DNA of 64,000 bases from assembly GCA_902500785.1 (NCBI GenBank), contig CABVRW010000003.1:1-64000 (forward strand). The letters are read 5' to 3'. Under the pieces are notes generated by a model. The model was given only the letters and a program-made list of their open reading frames with translations. It was not told where the DNA came from and did no database searches. Both the position numbers and the translations under genes were made by a program. Below, piece by piece: positions 26,409-36,364 of the stretch; the stretch's first letter is position 1, and each line of letters begins with the position of its first letter. The DNA is from an uncultured Nitrospira sp. Its GTDB lineage: Bacteria > Nitrospirota > Nitrospiria > Nitrospirales > Nitrospiraceae.

Positions 26409-27113
26409 ATGCTGCCCCTCAATGACGATACCCCGACCGACAGTACGCCGGTCGTGACCATCAGCTTCATCGTCGCCTGCTCCCTTATTTTTTTATATCA
26501 AAGCGCCTTACCGCCGACCCCCGGGGAAATTCTCGTGTATCAGTACGGTGCGATTCCGGCCGTCCTGTTCGGTCATGCGGCACTCCCACCCGAAGCGATG
26601 GCGATCCCCGCGTTTTCGACCGTCCTGACAAGCATGTTCCTGCACGGCAGCTGGATGCATCTCATCGGCAATATGTTGTACCTCTGGGTCTTCGGCAACA
26701 ACATCGAAGATGTGATGGGAGCCACGAAATTTATTGTCTTCTACCTGCTGTGCGGCATCGTGGCGGCATTCAGCCATGCGGTCACGGATCCCACATCCAC
26801 CGTCCCGATGGTCGGCGCCAGCGGCGCGATCTCGGGAGTGTTAGGCGCCTACCTGCTGTTGTTTCCTCATGCCAGAGTTTTGCTCCTTGCCCCGCTCGTG
26901 GGAACCACCTATGTGCCGGCCGGCATCGTGCTGGGATTTTGGTTCGTGATGCAGGTCCTGAGCGGGGGAGCGAGCCTCGGCTCGCAAGGGGGAGGGGTGG
27001 CCTTCTTCGCTCACATCGGTGGATTCGTGGCCGGGATGATCCTGATCGGATTTTTCAAACGACCGGAGGTGCGGTTCTTCACACCCGCCCGTGCCAGATC
27101 CTGGCGCTATTGA
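26409..27113 (+). CDS. Rhomboid-family intramembrane serine protease
   Basis: A polytopic membrane protein of 234 residues. Rhomboid landmarks are all visible: the loop after span 1 with TSMFLHGSWMHLIGNMLYLW, the catalytic serine in GASGAISGVLGAY and the catalytic histidine in FFAHIGGFVAGM. The helix-2 histidine and asparagine (HLIGN) are present. It cleaves within membrane segments of other proteins; the substrate is unknown. It starts 3 bp after the DHH gene and is convergent with the hybrid kinase. Confidence 0.93.
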   Translation: MLPLNDDTPTDSTPVVTISFIVACSLIFLYQSALPPTPGEILVYQYGAIPAVLFGHAALPPEAMAIPAFSTVLTSMFLHGSWMHLIGNMLYLWVFGNNIEDVMGATKFIVFYLLCGIVAAFSHAVTDPTSTVPMVGASGAISGVLGAYLLLFPHARVLLLAPLVGTTYVPAGIVLGFWFVMQVLSGGASLGSQGGGVAFFAHIGGFVAGMILIGFFKRPEVRFFTPARARSWRY

Positions 27114-27129
27114 GTGCTCACTCGACGAC

Positions 27130-28938
27130 TCACACATCCAGCAGTTCGCGGATTTTTCCGGCCAAATCATGCTGTCGATAGGGCTGCTGCAAGAAGTATT
27201 TTTTATTGACCCGATGACTGGCGATCGTGTCGTCCGAGAACCCGGACACAAACAACGCCTTCATCTTGGGATGTTGGAGGACCAGGCGCTTGGCCAACTC
27301 CCGGCCGCTGATTTCCGGCATGGAGAGATGGCTGACGGTGAGGTGAATCGGCCCATGGTGCTGCTGGGCCACCAGCAAGGCCTCCACGGCAGACCCCGCC
27401 TCCAACACATGATAGCGATGGCAGTGGAGCGTCGAGAAGGCCAGCTTTCTGGCAATTTCATCCTCCTCGACCAACAGCACCGTCTCCGCCCCTTTGGACA
27501 GCGCTTCATTGAGCACCCTCGTATCCCTCACGATTCCATTCCGCTCAACTAAGGGGAAATAGACGCGCACTGTCGTCCCCTGTCCGGACTGGCTCTGGAC
27601 CTCAATCATTCCTCCGTGTTGGCGAACGATCCCATAGACCGACGTCAGCCCTAGCCCGGCATGGGTTTCCTTGGTGGAGAAGAACGGTTCGAACATCTGG
27701 GATTGGACGGTCAGGTTCATCCCACCGCCACTATCGCTCACGGCAATCCGGGCCATGCGCTTCCGGGGATTCTTTTCCAATTGTTCGGCGGGGAGCAATT
27801 CACCGGTGACGACCTCAAGTGCAATGTCCACACGACCGCCTTTCGGCATCGCATCCCGCGCATTGGCTACCAGATGCAAGAGCGCATACTCCAATCGATC
27901 ATGCCCGACTTCCACCAAGATCGGCACCGAATCACTCGGCACCCGCAAGTCGATCCGTCCGGGCAGGAGCCCTTCCAACGTCTCCCGCATTGATTCAATC
28001 GCCGGGCCGAGCGACAACGTGTCACGAATGGTGGTTTCATGAACCCGTAATGCCAGAAGTTGTGCCGTCAAGGTCGCGGCCCGCTCTCCGCTGCGGAAAA
28101 TCTCGTCGACCGGCCCCTGCAAGGCATCATTCGGCTTCAGTTTGGACACGATGACGCCGGTCTCTTTTCCAATGACCGATAACACCTCAGTGAATTCATG
28201 CGCCAATTTGGCAGCCAACCGGCCCACCGCTTCAAATTTCTGCGCTTCGCGCAGCTGTCGTTCCAACCCCGTCCGCTCCACCATGCCTTGACGGATCTCC
28301 TGATTCGCACGGGACAGGCCCTGCTTCAGTCCTTGCACGCGGGTTTCGAGTTGCGTCCGTCGTTCCTCCAGCACCTGCTCAGACTGTTTCAATCCTTGTA
28401 CGTTTTCACGCAACAGGCGATTGCGTCGGCGCTCAGTGGCGACCGTTTCAAGCGTGAGGCCGTAAAACACCGACATGATCAGCAAGACCGGTATACCCAG
28501 GAGATGACCCACCGCGAGGGTGCCCGACTGCATCGCATGTTCGTACACCAAGACGCCATATCCGGCGCAAATGACCACCGAAAGACCGAGCAGTTGCCGA
28601 AGCGAAGGGGCCGAAGAGGCAATCAAGAGCAGGAGAAAATAGGTGAGATACAGTTCGGAGCTGGCGTTCCCCGAAAGATAAATCGTCCCCGTCACCAACA
28701 GGGTATTGATGCTGATCAGCGCGCCGGGAAACCAGGCCCCCTCAAGTAGATTCCGTGGCAACAGCATGATCCCGCAACTGATCAGAATCAGGCCGGCGGC
28801 CACCATGAGACTCACCGCATGCCCGTAGATCGTCTCGTTACTGACCAACAACTCATAGGAGAGGATGCCGGCCACAAGACTTTGCAGAAAAATCGTGCGC
28901 GTACGAGAATGATTGAGCAGCCGCCCCAGTCCTCGCAT
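27130..28938 (-). CDS. Membrane hybrid histidine kinase with degenerate receiver domain
   Basis: A protein of 602 residues from the ATG at 28938; a GTG at 28992 is possible, and the frame is open to 29076. Five or six spans cover about 15-160, then a coiled coil (RTQLETRVQGLKQGL). The phosphoacceptor box AAKLAHEFTEVLSVIG keeps its histidine but replaces the usual HEFNN by HEFTE. The ATPase domain is complete (NARDAMPKGG, DSGGGM, LGLTSVYGIVRQHGG). The C-terminal receiver keeps the acidic patch (EEDE), but the phosphorylatable aspartate position is His (VSHLSMP) and the conserved lysine is Gln (QQPYR). It probably autophosphorylates and signals outward while the receiver is regulatory. Confidence 0.85.
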   Translation of the reverse strand: MRGLGRLLNHSRTRTIFLQSLVAGILSYELLVSNETIYGHAVSLMVAAGLILISCGIMLLPRNLLEGAWFPGALISINTLLVTGTIYLSGNASSELYLTYFLLLLIASSAPSLRQLLGLSVVICAGYGVLVYEHAMQSGTLAVGHLLGIPVLLIMSVFYGLTLETVATERRRNRLLRENVQGLKQSEQVLEERRTQLETRVQGLKQGLSRANQEIRQGMVERTGLERQLREAQKFEAVGRLAAKLAHEFTEVLSVIGKETGVIVSKLKPNDALQGPVDEIFRSGERAATLTAQLLALRVHETTIRDTLSLGPAIESMRETLEGLLPGRIDLRVPSDSVPILVEVGHDRLEYALLHLVANARDAMPKGGRVDIALEVVTGELLPAEQLEKNPRKRMARIAVSDSGGGMNLTVQSQMFEPFFSTKETHAGLGLTSVYGIVRQHGGMIEVQSQSGQGTTVRVYFPLVERNGIVRDTRVLNEALSKGAETVLLVEEDEIARKLAFSTLHCHRYHVLEAGSAVEALLVAQQHHGPIHLTVSHLSMPEISGRELAKRLVLQHPKMKALFVSGFSDDTIASHRVNKKYFLQQPYRQHDLAGKIRELLDV

Positions 28939-29425
28939 AGTTGGGTGCCGTCCGGTTTGGTCGAGTTCGGAAGAAGAAAGTGGAACGCTCACTACCGCGC
29001 CTGCCTTCAATAGGAACGTGTGAAACCAAGTGAGTGAGAAGTCAGCAAGTCCCGTACCTTGATCACGACGCGGCAAGTCGTGGCATTTTCAGGGACCGCG
29101 AAAAAACGAGGTGGCCTGGACGGCCAGAAGACTCACCTCGTATCACAAAAACGAACACCCGCCGGCGGGACAAGCGACGCCAACGGATGCGAATGAGCAC
29201 CACCGTAGACGTGCCTGACACAGGCCGAAGCGCTCGCTCAGTCTGCGCATTCATGACCATTCGCGGGGACCTCGCACGGCCTCCAGATGAGACTGGCTTG
29301 CGGAATTGCGTGGAAGAGAGGCCCTCTTGGGCAGGATGTTGACCGACCGAGCGACGAGCCGTCCGTCGGCATGCCGCAGCGCCGCATATTAGCTTGTCGC
29401 GGCGGCGAGGCCGGTATGGAGCGAT
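28939..29425. other. Intergenic region upstream of the hybrid kinase
   Basis: There are 487 bases without a supportable gene. A plus-strand frame of 102 codons at 29034-29342 is arginine-rich, lacks a ribosome-binding site and resembles no protein. The kinase promoter is expected here, but I cannot single it out. Confidence 0.4.
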
Positions 29426-30601
29426 TTATGAACGCTGTGGGCGAACGGCGAGTGGGGCGAGCCGCGAGCGGAACGAGGACGCTTTGGAGAGCGCCTCCTC
29501 ACGTGTCGCGGCGAGGAAGGTAATGTGCCCCATTTTTCGTTTCGGACGCATCACCCGTTTTCCGTAATGATGGACCACGGCGCCCGGCTCCCGCAGGAGC
29601 TCTTGTGCGGCAGGCAGCACCGTGACCAGCCGGATCTCGTCTCCGATGAGATTGAGCATCACCGCAGGACTCAGCAAGCGCACCTCTCCAAGCGGCAACC
29701 CACAAAGGGCGCGGACCTGCTGTTCAAATTGCGACACCGTACAAGCATCCAATGAGTAATGGCCGGAATTATGCGGCCTGGGCGCGACTTCGTTGATAAG
29801 CAGCCGGCCATCTGCCATGAGAAACAGCTCCACGCAAAACACCCCTACGCCGTCCAACGCCTGCACCGCGCGCCGTGCCATGGTCGCAGCCTGATCGGCG
29901 ACGGTCGCCAGCACGTCGGCCGGCACCGTGGTCTGGCGCAGAATGCCGTCTTCATGCACATTTTCAACGAGCGGATACGTGCGCGCGGCTCCGTCGACGG
30001 TGCGCACGACCAGGATCGAGACCTCGCGTTCGAAAGGCAGCCATTCCTCCAGAATCCAACGCGATCCCGGCCTCGTAGACCGAGCCATGTCCTGCTGCAC
30101 CGTGGCGCAATCTTCTGTGCGATCGATCTTCCATTGTCCTTTGCCGTCGTACCCCGCGGTCGCGGTTTTGCAGACCAGCGGGTACTCGAGCACCGTTTGA
30201 CGATTGAGCTCCTCCGGCGACGAGAGAGCGTGAAACCTCGGGACAGCGAGTCCGTGTGCGTGCAGAAAGGTCTTTTGTTCGATCCGATCTTGAATTACGC
30301 GAAGGACTCGACTCGATGGCCGAACCGGCACCTCACGCTCCACCTGCTCGCACAAGTCAGCCGGCACATTTTCCCACTCATATGTAACCGCGCGAACCCG
30401 CGCGACGAAATCCTTCCGGGCAGCGGCGTCCATAAACGGTTTGACGAGGGAATAGTCGGCAAGTCGGTGGGCGGGCGCTTCGGGGTCGGGATCCCATACC
30501 GCGATCGCATACCCCATGCGTCGGGCCGTGGTGGCGAACATTGCGCCGAGTTGTCCTCCCCCTAGAACCCCTAGAGTCGCGCCGGGATCGACGACCGTCA
30601 T
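29426..30601 (-). CDS. purK: 5-(carboxyamino)imidazole ribonucleotide synthase
   Basis: Purine biosynthesis: ATP-dependent carboxylation of AIR to N5-CAIR. The protein has 391 residues from the ATG at 30601; a GTG at 30607 overlaps the purE stop. The N-terminal motif LGVLGGGQLGAMFATTARRM is characteristic. The ATP-grasp core shows KTATAGYDGKGQWKI, ILEEWLPFEREVSILVVR, GVFCVELFLMADGRLLINEV and APRPHNSGHYSLDAC. Translationally coupled to purE, whose product takes over N5-CAIR. Confidence 0.96.
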   Translation of the reverse strand: MTVVDPGATLGVLGGGQLGAMFATTARRMGYAIAVWDPDPEAPAHRLADYSLVKPFMDAAARKDFVARVRAVTYEWENVPADLCEQVEREVPVRPSSRVLRVIQDRIEQKTFLHAHGLAVPRFHALSSPEELNRQTVLEYPLVCKTATAGYDGKGQWKIDRTEDCATVQQDMARSTRPGSRWILEEWLPFEREVSILVVRTVDGAARTYPLVENVHEDGILRQTTVPADVLATVADQAATMARRAVQALDGVGVFCVELFLMADGRLLINEVAPRPHNSGHYSLDACTVSQFEQQVRALCGLPLGEVRLLSPAVMLNLIGDEIRLVTVLPAAQELLREPGAVVHHYGKRVMRPKRKMGHITFLAATREEALSKASSFRSRLAPLAVRPQRS

Positions 30602-30603
30602 GT

Positions 30604-31155
30604 TCACGACCGACGGCTCGTCCGAGCGCTTCGTTTCAGAAGGGGAGGAGACAGACGGGCATCGTCCTGTGAATCGAGCACCGATTGCGTTTGATTGGCG
30701 CGGAACCGCTCCACGCGTTGTCTGATGGGTGCCGACCGTAACGCCAATATTTGCGCGGCTAGGATGGCGGCATTTTCAGCGCCCCCGATGGCGACCGTCG
30801 CGACCGGAATGCCCCGAGGCATCTGTACGATGGACAACAACGAGTCCAGCCCCCGGAGATTCTCCGTGGGAATGGGAACCCCGATCACCGGCAATGAGGT
30901 CTTCGCCGCCAACATCCCGGGAAGATGGGCTGCGCCGCCGGCGCCTGCGATGATGACCTGGATACCCCGCGCCGACGCCCGCTCCGCATAGGCGAAGAGG
31001 CGATCCGGGGTACGATGGGCCGAGACCACCAGCAGCTCATTAGGAATCCCCAGCTCATTGAGCATGGCCACGGCCTTCTCCAGAATGGGAAAATCCGACG
31101 TGCTTCCACCCAATACCCCGACGGAAGCCCGAACCCCTGAGTTCTTGTGCGACAT
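30604..31155 (-). CDS. purE: N5-carboxyaminoimidazole ribonucleotide mutase
   Basis: Converts N5-CAIR to CAIR in purine synthesis. The protein has 183 residues from the ATG at 31155. Class I PurE motifs are clear: [58 protein letters not shown] and [19 protein letters not shown]. The last 25 residues are a basic tail ([13 protein letters not shown]) beyond the usual end. First gene of a purE-purK unit. Confidence 0.96.
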   Translation of the reverse strand: MSHKNSGVRASVGVLGGSTSDFPILEKAVAMLNELGIPNELLVVSAHRTPDRLFAYAERASARGIQVIIAGAGGAAHLPGMLAAKTSLPVIGVPIPTENLRGLDSLLSIVQMPRGIPVATVAIGGAENAAILAAQILALRSAPIRQRVERFRANQTQSVLDSQDDARLSPPLLKRSARTSRRS

Positions 31156-31331
31156 ACGTAAGGCCACCTTTGGCTGAAGGAACGGATGATGCGGCGAACC
31201 TTAGCCCTTCTGCAGTCAACGGGTCAAGCCGCGCATCGGCGGAACCCGTCATTGAATTGACCAAGTCCCGCGCAATCCACTATGATACGATCAGTGTGCC
31301 TTCAAAGTTGACTGTGCCCTGGAGGGGACAC

Positions 31332-32768
31332 GTGCAGCGTATCCGTGAAGGGCTCAAGACCCGACTTCGCTCCCTCGTCACGCAGCGCACCGGCCTGGAT
31401 GAAATGGCCGTTGATGAGCTGGCGATATCCACCAGGCTGCGGTCTTGGGAAGCGGTTCAAATTCCTGAACGGCTTCGTTTCTCTTCTCGGCTGGCCCTTC
31501 TCTTGGTCGGCTTCTTCATTTTTATCGTGGCGTTCGTCCCCTGGACCCAAACCATCACGGTGACCGGTCAACTCTCCGCCTATTCCCCCTTCGACCGGCC
31601 GCAGGACATCGAGGCGCAGATCACCGGCCGTATCAAAAAGTGGCATATCTTCGAAGGCGTACGGGTGACCGCCGGCGACGTAATTCTCGAACTCGAAGAC
31701 TATGACCCGAGCTTCATGGCGCCGGATCTCTTGAACTTGCTGGAACAGCGCAAGAAAGCCCTCGAAGACACGAGAAAGGCCGCCTTGAGTCGCGCTGATC
31801 AGCTCGATAAGCGGATCACGGAGATGCAAAACCTCGTAAAGGCGGCGGTGCCATCGGCAAGCGCCCGCATCCTCGAAGCAGAGAGCAAGGTCCGTGAAGC
31901 CCGGCAGAAAATCGAAGCCGCCAAGATTGCGGTCGCCACCGCCGAACTCAATTTAGACCGGCACCAACAATTGGCTAAGCAAGGCCTTGTCTCACAACGC
32001 GAATTGGAACTCACCATCCAATCTGCGGTCGCCAGCAAAGCCGACCTGCGAGGGGCGCAGGCCAACCTCAGCGCAGCCGAACAGAGCATGAAGGCGTTGG
32101 GTTTCGGACGAGACCAAGTGAGCGCGGAAATGCTTCAACGCCTCCTCGACGCCGAAGCGGCGCGCGACGCGTCGATCGGAGAAGCGGCCCGCGCTGCCGA
32201 TCAAGTCGCGGACATGTCGCTGCGACTGTCCAATGCGACCCAACGCCGCGTGGCCAGCCGCATTATTTCACCGATCGACGGCACCGTGGTGAAAATGGCG
32301 CAGGCCGGCGCAGGAGAAACGGTACGGCCGGGTGACAAACTGGTCAAGATTTCTCCGGCCAGCACGGACCAGGCCATTGAAATGGTGGCCGACGGCATTG
32401 ACGCTCCGTTGCTCAATGTCGGACGGAAGGTGAAGATTCTGTTCTACGGTATCCCCGCCATCCCGTTACCGGCGTGGCCGGAATTGATGGCCGGCACCTA
32501 CAACGGGGTGATCAAGGTCATCGACCAAGTGGACGACGGAAAAGGCAATTTCCGCTTCTGGGTCGTCCCCGACCAGGAAGAGCGCCCCTGGCCGCCGCAA
32601 GAGCATGTCCGCCAGGGCACCAAAGCCATGGGATGGGTCATCCTCAATCGTGTCCCGCTCTGGTATGAGCTGTGGCGCCGCTTCAACCTGTTTCCGCCCG
32701 ACTACCAGGAACGACCCCCGAGTTTGATCGATACGCTCTTGCCGAAAGCCGGACGAGGGGCCAAGTAA
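31332..32768 (+). CDS. HlyD-family membrane fusion protein of a type I secretion-like cluster
   Basis: The preferred start is the GTG at 31332 (478 residues) because GGAGGGGACAC precedes it; the frame is open from a TTG at 31170, but that part has no ribosome-binding site. One membrane span at about 48-68 (SRLALLLVGFFIFIVAFVPW) is followed by a lipoyl half (DIEAQITGRIKKWHIFEGVR), a long coiled-coil hairpin (about 120-330, many Ala/Glu/Lys/Arg), the second half (RIISPIDGTVVKMAQAGAGE) and a beta-barrel. It spans the periplasm between the exporter and the TolC-type protein. First gene of the five-gene cluster 31332-38924. Confidence 0.88.
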   Translation: MQRIREGLKTRLRSLVTQRTGLDEMAVDELAISTRLRSWEAVQIPERLRFSSRLALLLVGFFIFIVAFVPWTQTITVTGQLSAYSPFDRPQDIEAQITGRIKKWHIFEGVRVTAGDVILELEDYDPSFMAPDLLNLLEQRKKALEDTRKAALSRADQLDKRITEMQNLVKAAVPSASARILEAESKVREARQKIEAAKIAVATAELNLDRHQQLAKQGLVSQRELELTIQSAVASKADLRGAQANLSAAEQSMKALGFGRDQVSAEMLQRLLDAEAARDASIGEAARAADQVADMSLRLSNATQRRVASRIISPIDGTVVKMAQAGAGETVRPGDKLVKISPASTDQAIEMVADGIDAPLLNVGRKVKILFYGIPAIPLPAWPELMAGTYNGVIKVIDQVDDGKGNFRFWVVPDQEERPWPPQEHVRQGTKAMGWVILNRVPLWYELWRRFNLFPPDYQERPPSLIDTLLPKAGRGAK

Positions 32769-32858
32769 CCAGGTCCACCTCCTCGGTCTTCCTGTCGGAG
32801 CGCACAGGCTCTTCGACGCTTATTTTCTCCCGTTTGGACTCAGAAAGGAGTGCGCCTC

Positions 32859-34349
32859 ATGAAGAACGCGATCCGGATAGTTGCCATCGCAGCCTGTGCG
32901 CTCTGTTGGCTGCCCGGACACAGTCGGGCGGCTGAAGACGCAGCCACATCACGCAGGTTGCCACCGATTCCTCTCTCGTTGAACGAAGTCCTCGCCTGGA
33001 TCGATCGGTCCCATCCGTTGTTGAAAGGAGCCGGCACCGAAAAAACCTCGGCACGAGGGAAAATGCTCAAGGCCCTGGGCGCCTTCGAGCCCACCCTGGT
33101 CAATGATACCGAGATCGAGCGATTTATCGAGAAGGGGACGACCAGAACGCAAAGCGTCGGCTTCAATGATACGTTGGTCGAGGCTCGTCATCCATGGGGA
33201 TTTCGCGGTAGTGCAGGGTTTCGCCAGGCCATCGGCGATGCAAGGATCCCTGACCTCTCCTTCGGCAACGGCAACCAGCAGGTGATTCTCGGCGGCTTCA
33301 TGCCCCTCCTCAAAGGGCTCATGGTCAATCCGGAAAATGCCGAACTCCAGCGGTCACAGTTGGCCGATCCGCGCGCCGACGTGAAGATCTCCCAAACCAG
33401 GCAGGACCTCTTTCTCGCCGCCGCCTCCCAATTTTGGGATTGGGTCTCTGCGGCAAAGTTCGTGGAGGTCCAACGCCGAGCCCTCGCCGTCGCGGAAGAA
33501 CGCTTGAGGCAGGTGGAGGGCAGAGCCAAAGCCGGAGCCGTGGCTCCGCTCGACGTGGTCGAAGCCGGCCAGGAGGTCCAGCGACGCCGCGAGGTTTCCA
33601 TCGGAGCGCAACGGGCCGTGGAGCAGGAGCAGTATAAGATGTCGATGTTCCTCTGGGAAAACCAGACGCCGACAGCACCGCAAGTGGAACGAGCGCCTGA
33701 TTTCCCGCCTCCGGCAGCCGTGCCGACGGCTGAGATCGTTCAAGCCGACAAGCTGCAAGCGAAAACCGACCGGCCCGAGATTCGAGAGGTCGATATCGAA
33801 GCCAAGGTCAACAACATCGACTTGGAATTGGCCAAGAACAACCTGCTGCCCAGTCTCGACCTCGAAGCGGCACCGGCGCGGGCTCCGGAAAAGTTCGTCC
33901 TCGGACTCGGTTACCGATTTGGGGTCGAACTGCGAATGCCGATCCTTCAAAGGAGAAGTCGGGGCGAAGTATTGGAAGCACAAGCTCAGGCGGATCGCCT
34001 GGTTATGGTTCAGAAGTATCGGGAGCAGCAAGTGGTCGTCGATGTCGACAATGCACTCTCGGCGATCGAACGAGCGAAGGAACGAGTGACCGCAGCGGCC
34101 GAATCTCTCCGCATGGCCAAGACACTTGAGGAAGGCGAGCGGTTCCGGTTCAGTCTGGGTGCCACGAGCGTCCTCTTTGTAAACCTGCGCGAACGCAATT
34201 CTGTCGATTCAGAAATGCAATTGGTGCGGGCGAAGGCGGATTATCAGAAGGCGTTGGCCCTCTATCAGTGGGCCACCGGGACCTGGGCGCGAAGCCAGCC
34301 GTCCGCCACGCCGGTCAACTACCGAATCGGCGCCGGCTTCTCCAAATAG
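32859..34349 (+). CDS. TolC-family outer-membrane efflux/secretion channel
   Basis: A protein of 496 residues from the ATG at 32859, with AAAGGAG eight bases upstream. The signal peptide is MKNAIRIVAIAACALCWLPG followed by HSRA. Two repeats of the outer-membrane efflux domain follow, each opening with a characteristic segment (PLSLNEVLAWIDRSHPLL and REVDIEAKVNNIDLELAKNN) and rich in long heptad-type helices (ERAKERVTAAAESLRMAKTL). It should form the trimeric outer-membrane exit duct for the neighbouring HlyD protein. Confidence 0.88.
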   Translation: MKNAIRIVAIAACALCWLPGHSRAAEDAATSRRLPPIPLSLNEVLAWIDRSHPLLKGAGTEKTSARGKMLKALGAFEPTLVNDTEIERFIEKGTTRTQSVGFNDTLVEARHPWGFRGSAGFRQAIGDARIPDLSFGNGNQQVILGGFMPLLKGLMVNPENAELQRSQLADPRADVKISQTRQDLFLAAASQFWDWVSAAKFVEVQRRALAVAEERLRQVEGRAKAGAVAPLDVVEAGQEVQRRREVSIGAQRAVEQEQYKMSMFLWENQTPTAPQVERAPDFPPPAAVPTAEIVQADKLQAKTDRPEIREVDIEAKVNNIDLELAKNNLLPSLDLEAAPARAPEKFVLGLGYRFGVELRMPILQRRSRGEVLEAQAQADRLVMVQKYREQQVVVDVDNALSAIERAKERVTAAAESLRMAKTLEEGERFRFSLGATSVLFVNLRERNSVDSEMQLVRAKADYQKALALYQWATGTWARSQPSATPVNYRIGAGFSK

Positions 34350-34481
34350 TGGTATTTCACAGTCTGCTCTGATAGGTTTTAACACGCGATATGGGCAGAC
34401 ACAGACAGGTCCGATCAACAATGAGACTGCCTTCGCAGAGGCGCGGCAAGGGGCTCGGTCAGGGTTAGCAGGGGTAGCACG

Positions 34482-36152
34482 ATGGCCCAAGACCATTCCG
34501 GCAACCAAGGGAGTCTGTTCCAAACGGTCGTCGGCCATCTCGGCCTCTTATTCCGTCTGGAACGGCGCGTCCTCGGCCTCATCTTCTCCTACTCGATCGC
34601 CATCGGGCTCTTCGCGCTGATCGTTCCGCTCACCGTTCAAGAACTCGTCAACACGTTCGCGTTCGCTCTCCAGCCCATCACCATCGTCACCTTGTCGGCG
34701 GTCATGGTGACGGCCTTGCTGTTCGTCGGGGCGTTTCGGGCATTGCAATATTACGCCGTCGAGGTATTGGAGCGCCGCATCTTTGCCCGCGTCGCCATTG
34801 CGATGGCGCAGCAGCTCCCACACTTGCGTTATCAGGGATTCAAGCCCCGCTACGCGAATTTCTTCGTCGAAACCATTCTCATGCAACGAGCGGTCTCCGT
34901 CTTGCTGGTGGATTTGATTAACGTCGTCGTCGGCGGGGCGGTCGGCATGACCATCTTGGTGTTCTATCACCCCTATTTCCTCCTGTATAACGCAATCCTG
35001 CTGGTCGGGTTCAACGTGGTCTTTTTCCTCATGAGTCATGGCGGCTTGAAGGCCGACATCAACCTTTCTCACGCCAAATACGATACGTTGCACTGGTTTC
35101 AGGAAATTGCGTACAACCTGCTCCATTTCAAGGCAACCGACAGCCAGGCACTCCTGGTCAAAAAAACAGATCAGCTCGTGGATGCCTATATCGGCGTGCG
35201 TCGGACCAGGTTCGGGGTGTTGATCCGTCAGTATGTGAGCTCACTCGGATGGCAGGCCATCGCGCATGGAGGCCTCATTGCCACCGCCGGGTGGCTGTTA
35301 GGCATCGGCCAGTTGACGCTCGGGCAATTTGTCGCCGCCGAGGTGGTGGTAAGCGGCATGCTCTTGAGTTTCGATGGGGTCGTCAAACGGATGGGGCATA
35401 TCTACTACTTCCTCACCGCGTTGACGGAACTGAACTTCTTATTCTCGCTCCCGAAGGACCAAGATACCGCGACCCTCTCCATTCCGCTCCCCGATCCGAC
35501 TGTCCATGGTATACGCGTCACCTGCAAAGATCTGACGTTTGCACCCGCCGATGGCCAGCCCGTTTTCGAACGGTTCAACCTGGAAGTCACCCCCGGCGAA
35601 AAAATCGGCATTTATGCGGACACGACGATGGCCAAGACCGTGCTGGCTCGGGTCCTGGGCGGGTTGGAGTCTCCCACATCCGGCGTGATCCGCTACAACG
35701 GCGTCGACCTCCGCCACCTCGACCTGGACTCCGTCAACCGGTTCAGAGGATTCATCCTGGATTCACAACTGTCGCTGTTCGAAGGCACACTCGAAGAGAA
35801 CATCGTGCTGGGACGGGACTACATTCCCTATAGCGACGTGCGCTGGGCGCTGCGCTTCACCGAACTCGAAGAAGAGGTTGATGCGCTGCCCCAAGGTCTG
35901 AAGACCCATGTCCGGTCCGCCGGGAAAATATTCGCCCCCACCCACATCGTGCGCATCCTGATCGCACGGGCGATTCTGGGCCGGCCGCAACTCCTCATTT
36001 TCGAAAGCATCCTCCAGCACAGCATGCACCCCGCCATTCGCGAGACCATTCTCCGGCGCCTATGCAGTAAGGAAGAACCCTGGTCGGTCATCTTTGTCTC
36101 GAACGATCCCAACCTGACCCCCCACGTCGACCGACGCATTATGCTGAACTAG
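34482..36152 (+). CDS. ABC exporter-type half-transporter with degenerate nucleotide-binding domain (first copy)
   Basis: A protein of 556 residues with the normal exporter layout: six membrane spans at about 20-300 and an NBD at about 335-556. The NBD fold is readable (VTCKDLTFAPADGQPVFERF, GVIRYNGVDLRHLDLDSVN, SLFEGTLEENIVLG), but the catalytic motifs are gone. Walker A reads YADTTMAKT (about 377) instead of GxxGxGKS/T. The LSGGQ signature is replaced by AGKIFAPTHIVRI. Walker B with its glutamate reads LLIFESIL instead of a D-E pair, and the H-loop reads VSNDP. ATP hydrolysis seems unlikely. The gene is full length without frameshift, so it appears selected for another role. Confidence 0.88.
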   Translation: MAQDHSGNQGSLFQTVVGHLGLLFRLERRVLGLIFSYSIAIGLFALIVPLTVQELVNTFAFALQPITIVTLSAVMVTALLFVGAFRALQYYAVEVLERRIFARVAIAMAQQLPHLRYQGFKPRYANFFVETILMQRAVSVLLVDLINVVVGGAVGMTILVFYHPYFLLYNAILLVGFNVVFFLMSHGGLKADINLSHAKYDTLHWFQEIAYNLLHFKATDSQALLVKKTDQLVDAYIGVRRTRFGVLIRQYVSSLGWQAIAHGGLIATAGWLLGIGQLTLGQFVAAEVVVSGMLLSFDGVVKRMGHIYYFLTALTELNFLFSLPKDQDTATLSIPLPDPTVHGIRVTCKDLTFAPADGQPVFERFNLEVTPGEKIGIYADTTMAKTVLARVLGGLESPTSGVIRYNGVDLRHLDLDSVNRFRGFILDSQLSLFEGTLEENIVLGRDYIPYSDVRWALRFTELEEEVDALPQGLKTHVRSAGKIFAPTHIVRILIARAILGRPQLLIFESILQHSMHPAIRETILRRLCSKEEPWSVIFVSNDPNLTPHVDRRIMLN

Positions 36153-36274
36153 CTGGATGCCGTATCCATTCACCCGCCTGTCCACACCCTGCTCCATGTC
36201 CCAGCCATTGCCCTCCCGCACCGGATCGCCCATCAAGCCAGACCAGGCATGCCGTGCGAGAGCGGACGACGCGG

Positions 36275-36296
36275 CCGGCCTTTCGGAAAAGGCCGG
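36275..36296 (+). terminator. Hairpin between the two degenerate ABC genes
   Basis: A perfect 9-bp stem (CCGGCCTTT, loop CGGA, AAAGGCCGG) lies in the 212-bp gap between the two ABC genes. It may terminate part of the transcripts or stabilise the upstream mRNA. Confidence 0.5.
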
Positions 36297-36364
36297 GTCA
36301 ACCTTGACAGGATTTCGGCAATCCCCCACACTGCCTCCCACAGCCGACCGCGACGAGCCACTGC

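Noticed and set aside
29034-29342. A 102-codon plus-strand frame upstream of purK
   Set aside because: Arginine-rich, no ribosome-binding site, no recognisable domain.
36275-36296. Reading the hairpin between the ABC genes as the end of the operon
   Set aside because: There is no T-run, and the paralogous gene follows in the same direction after 69 bp. Partial termination or RNA stabilisation is as likely.
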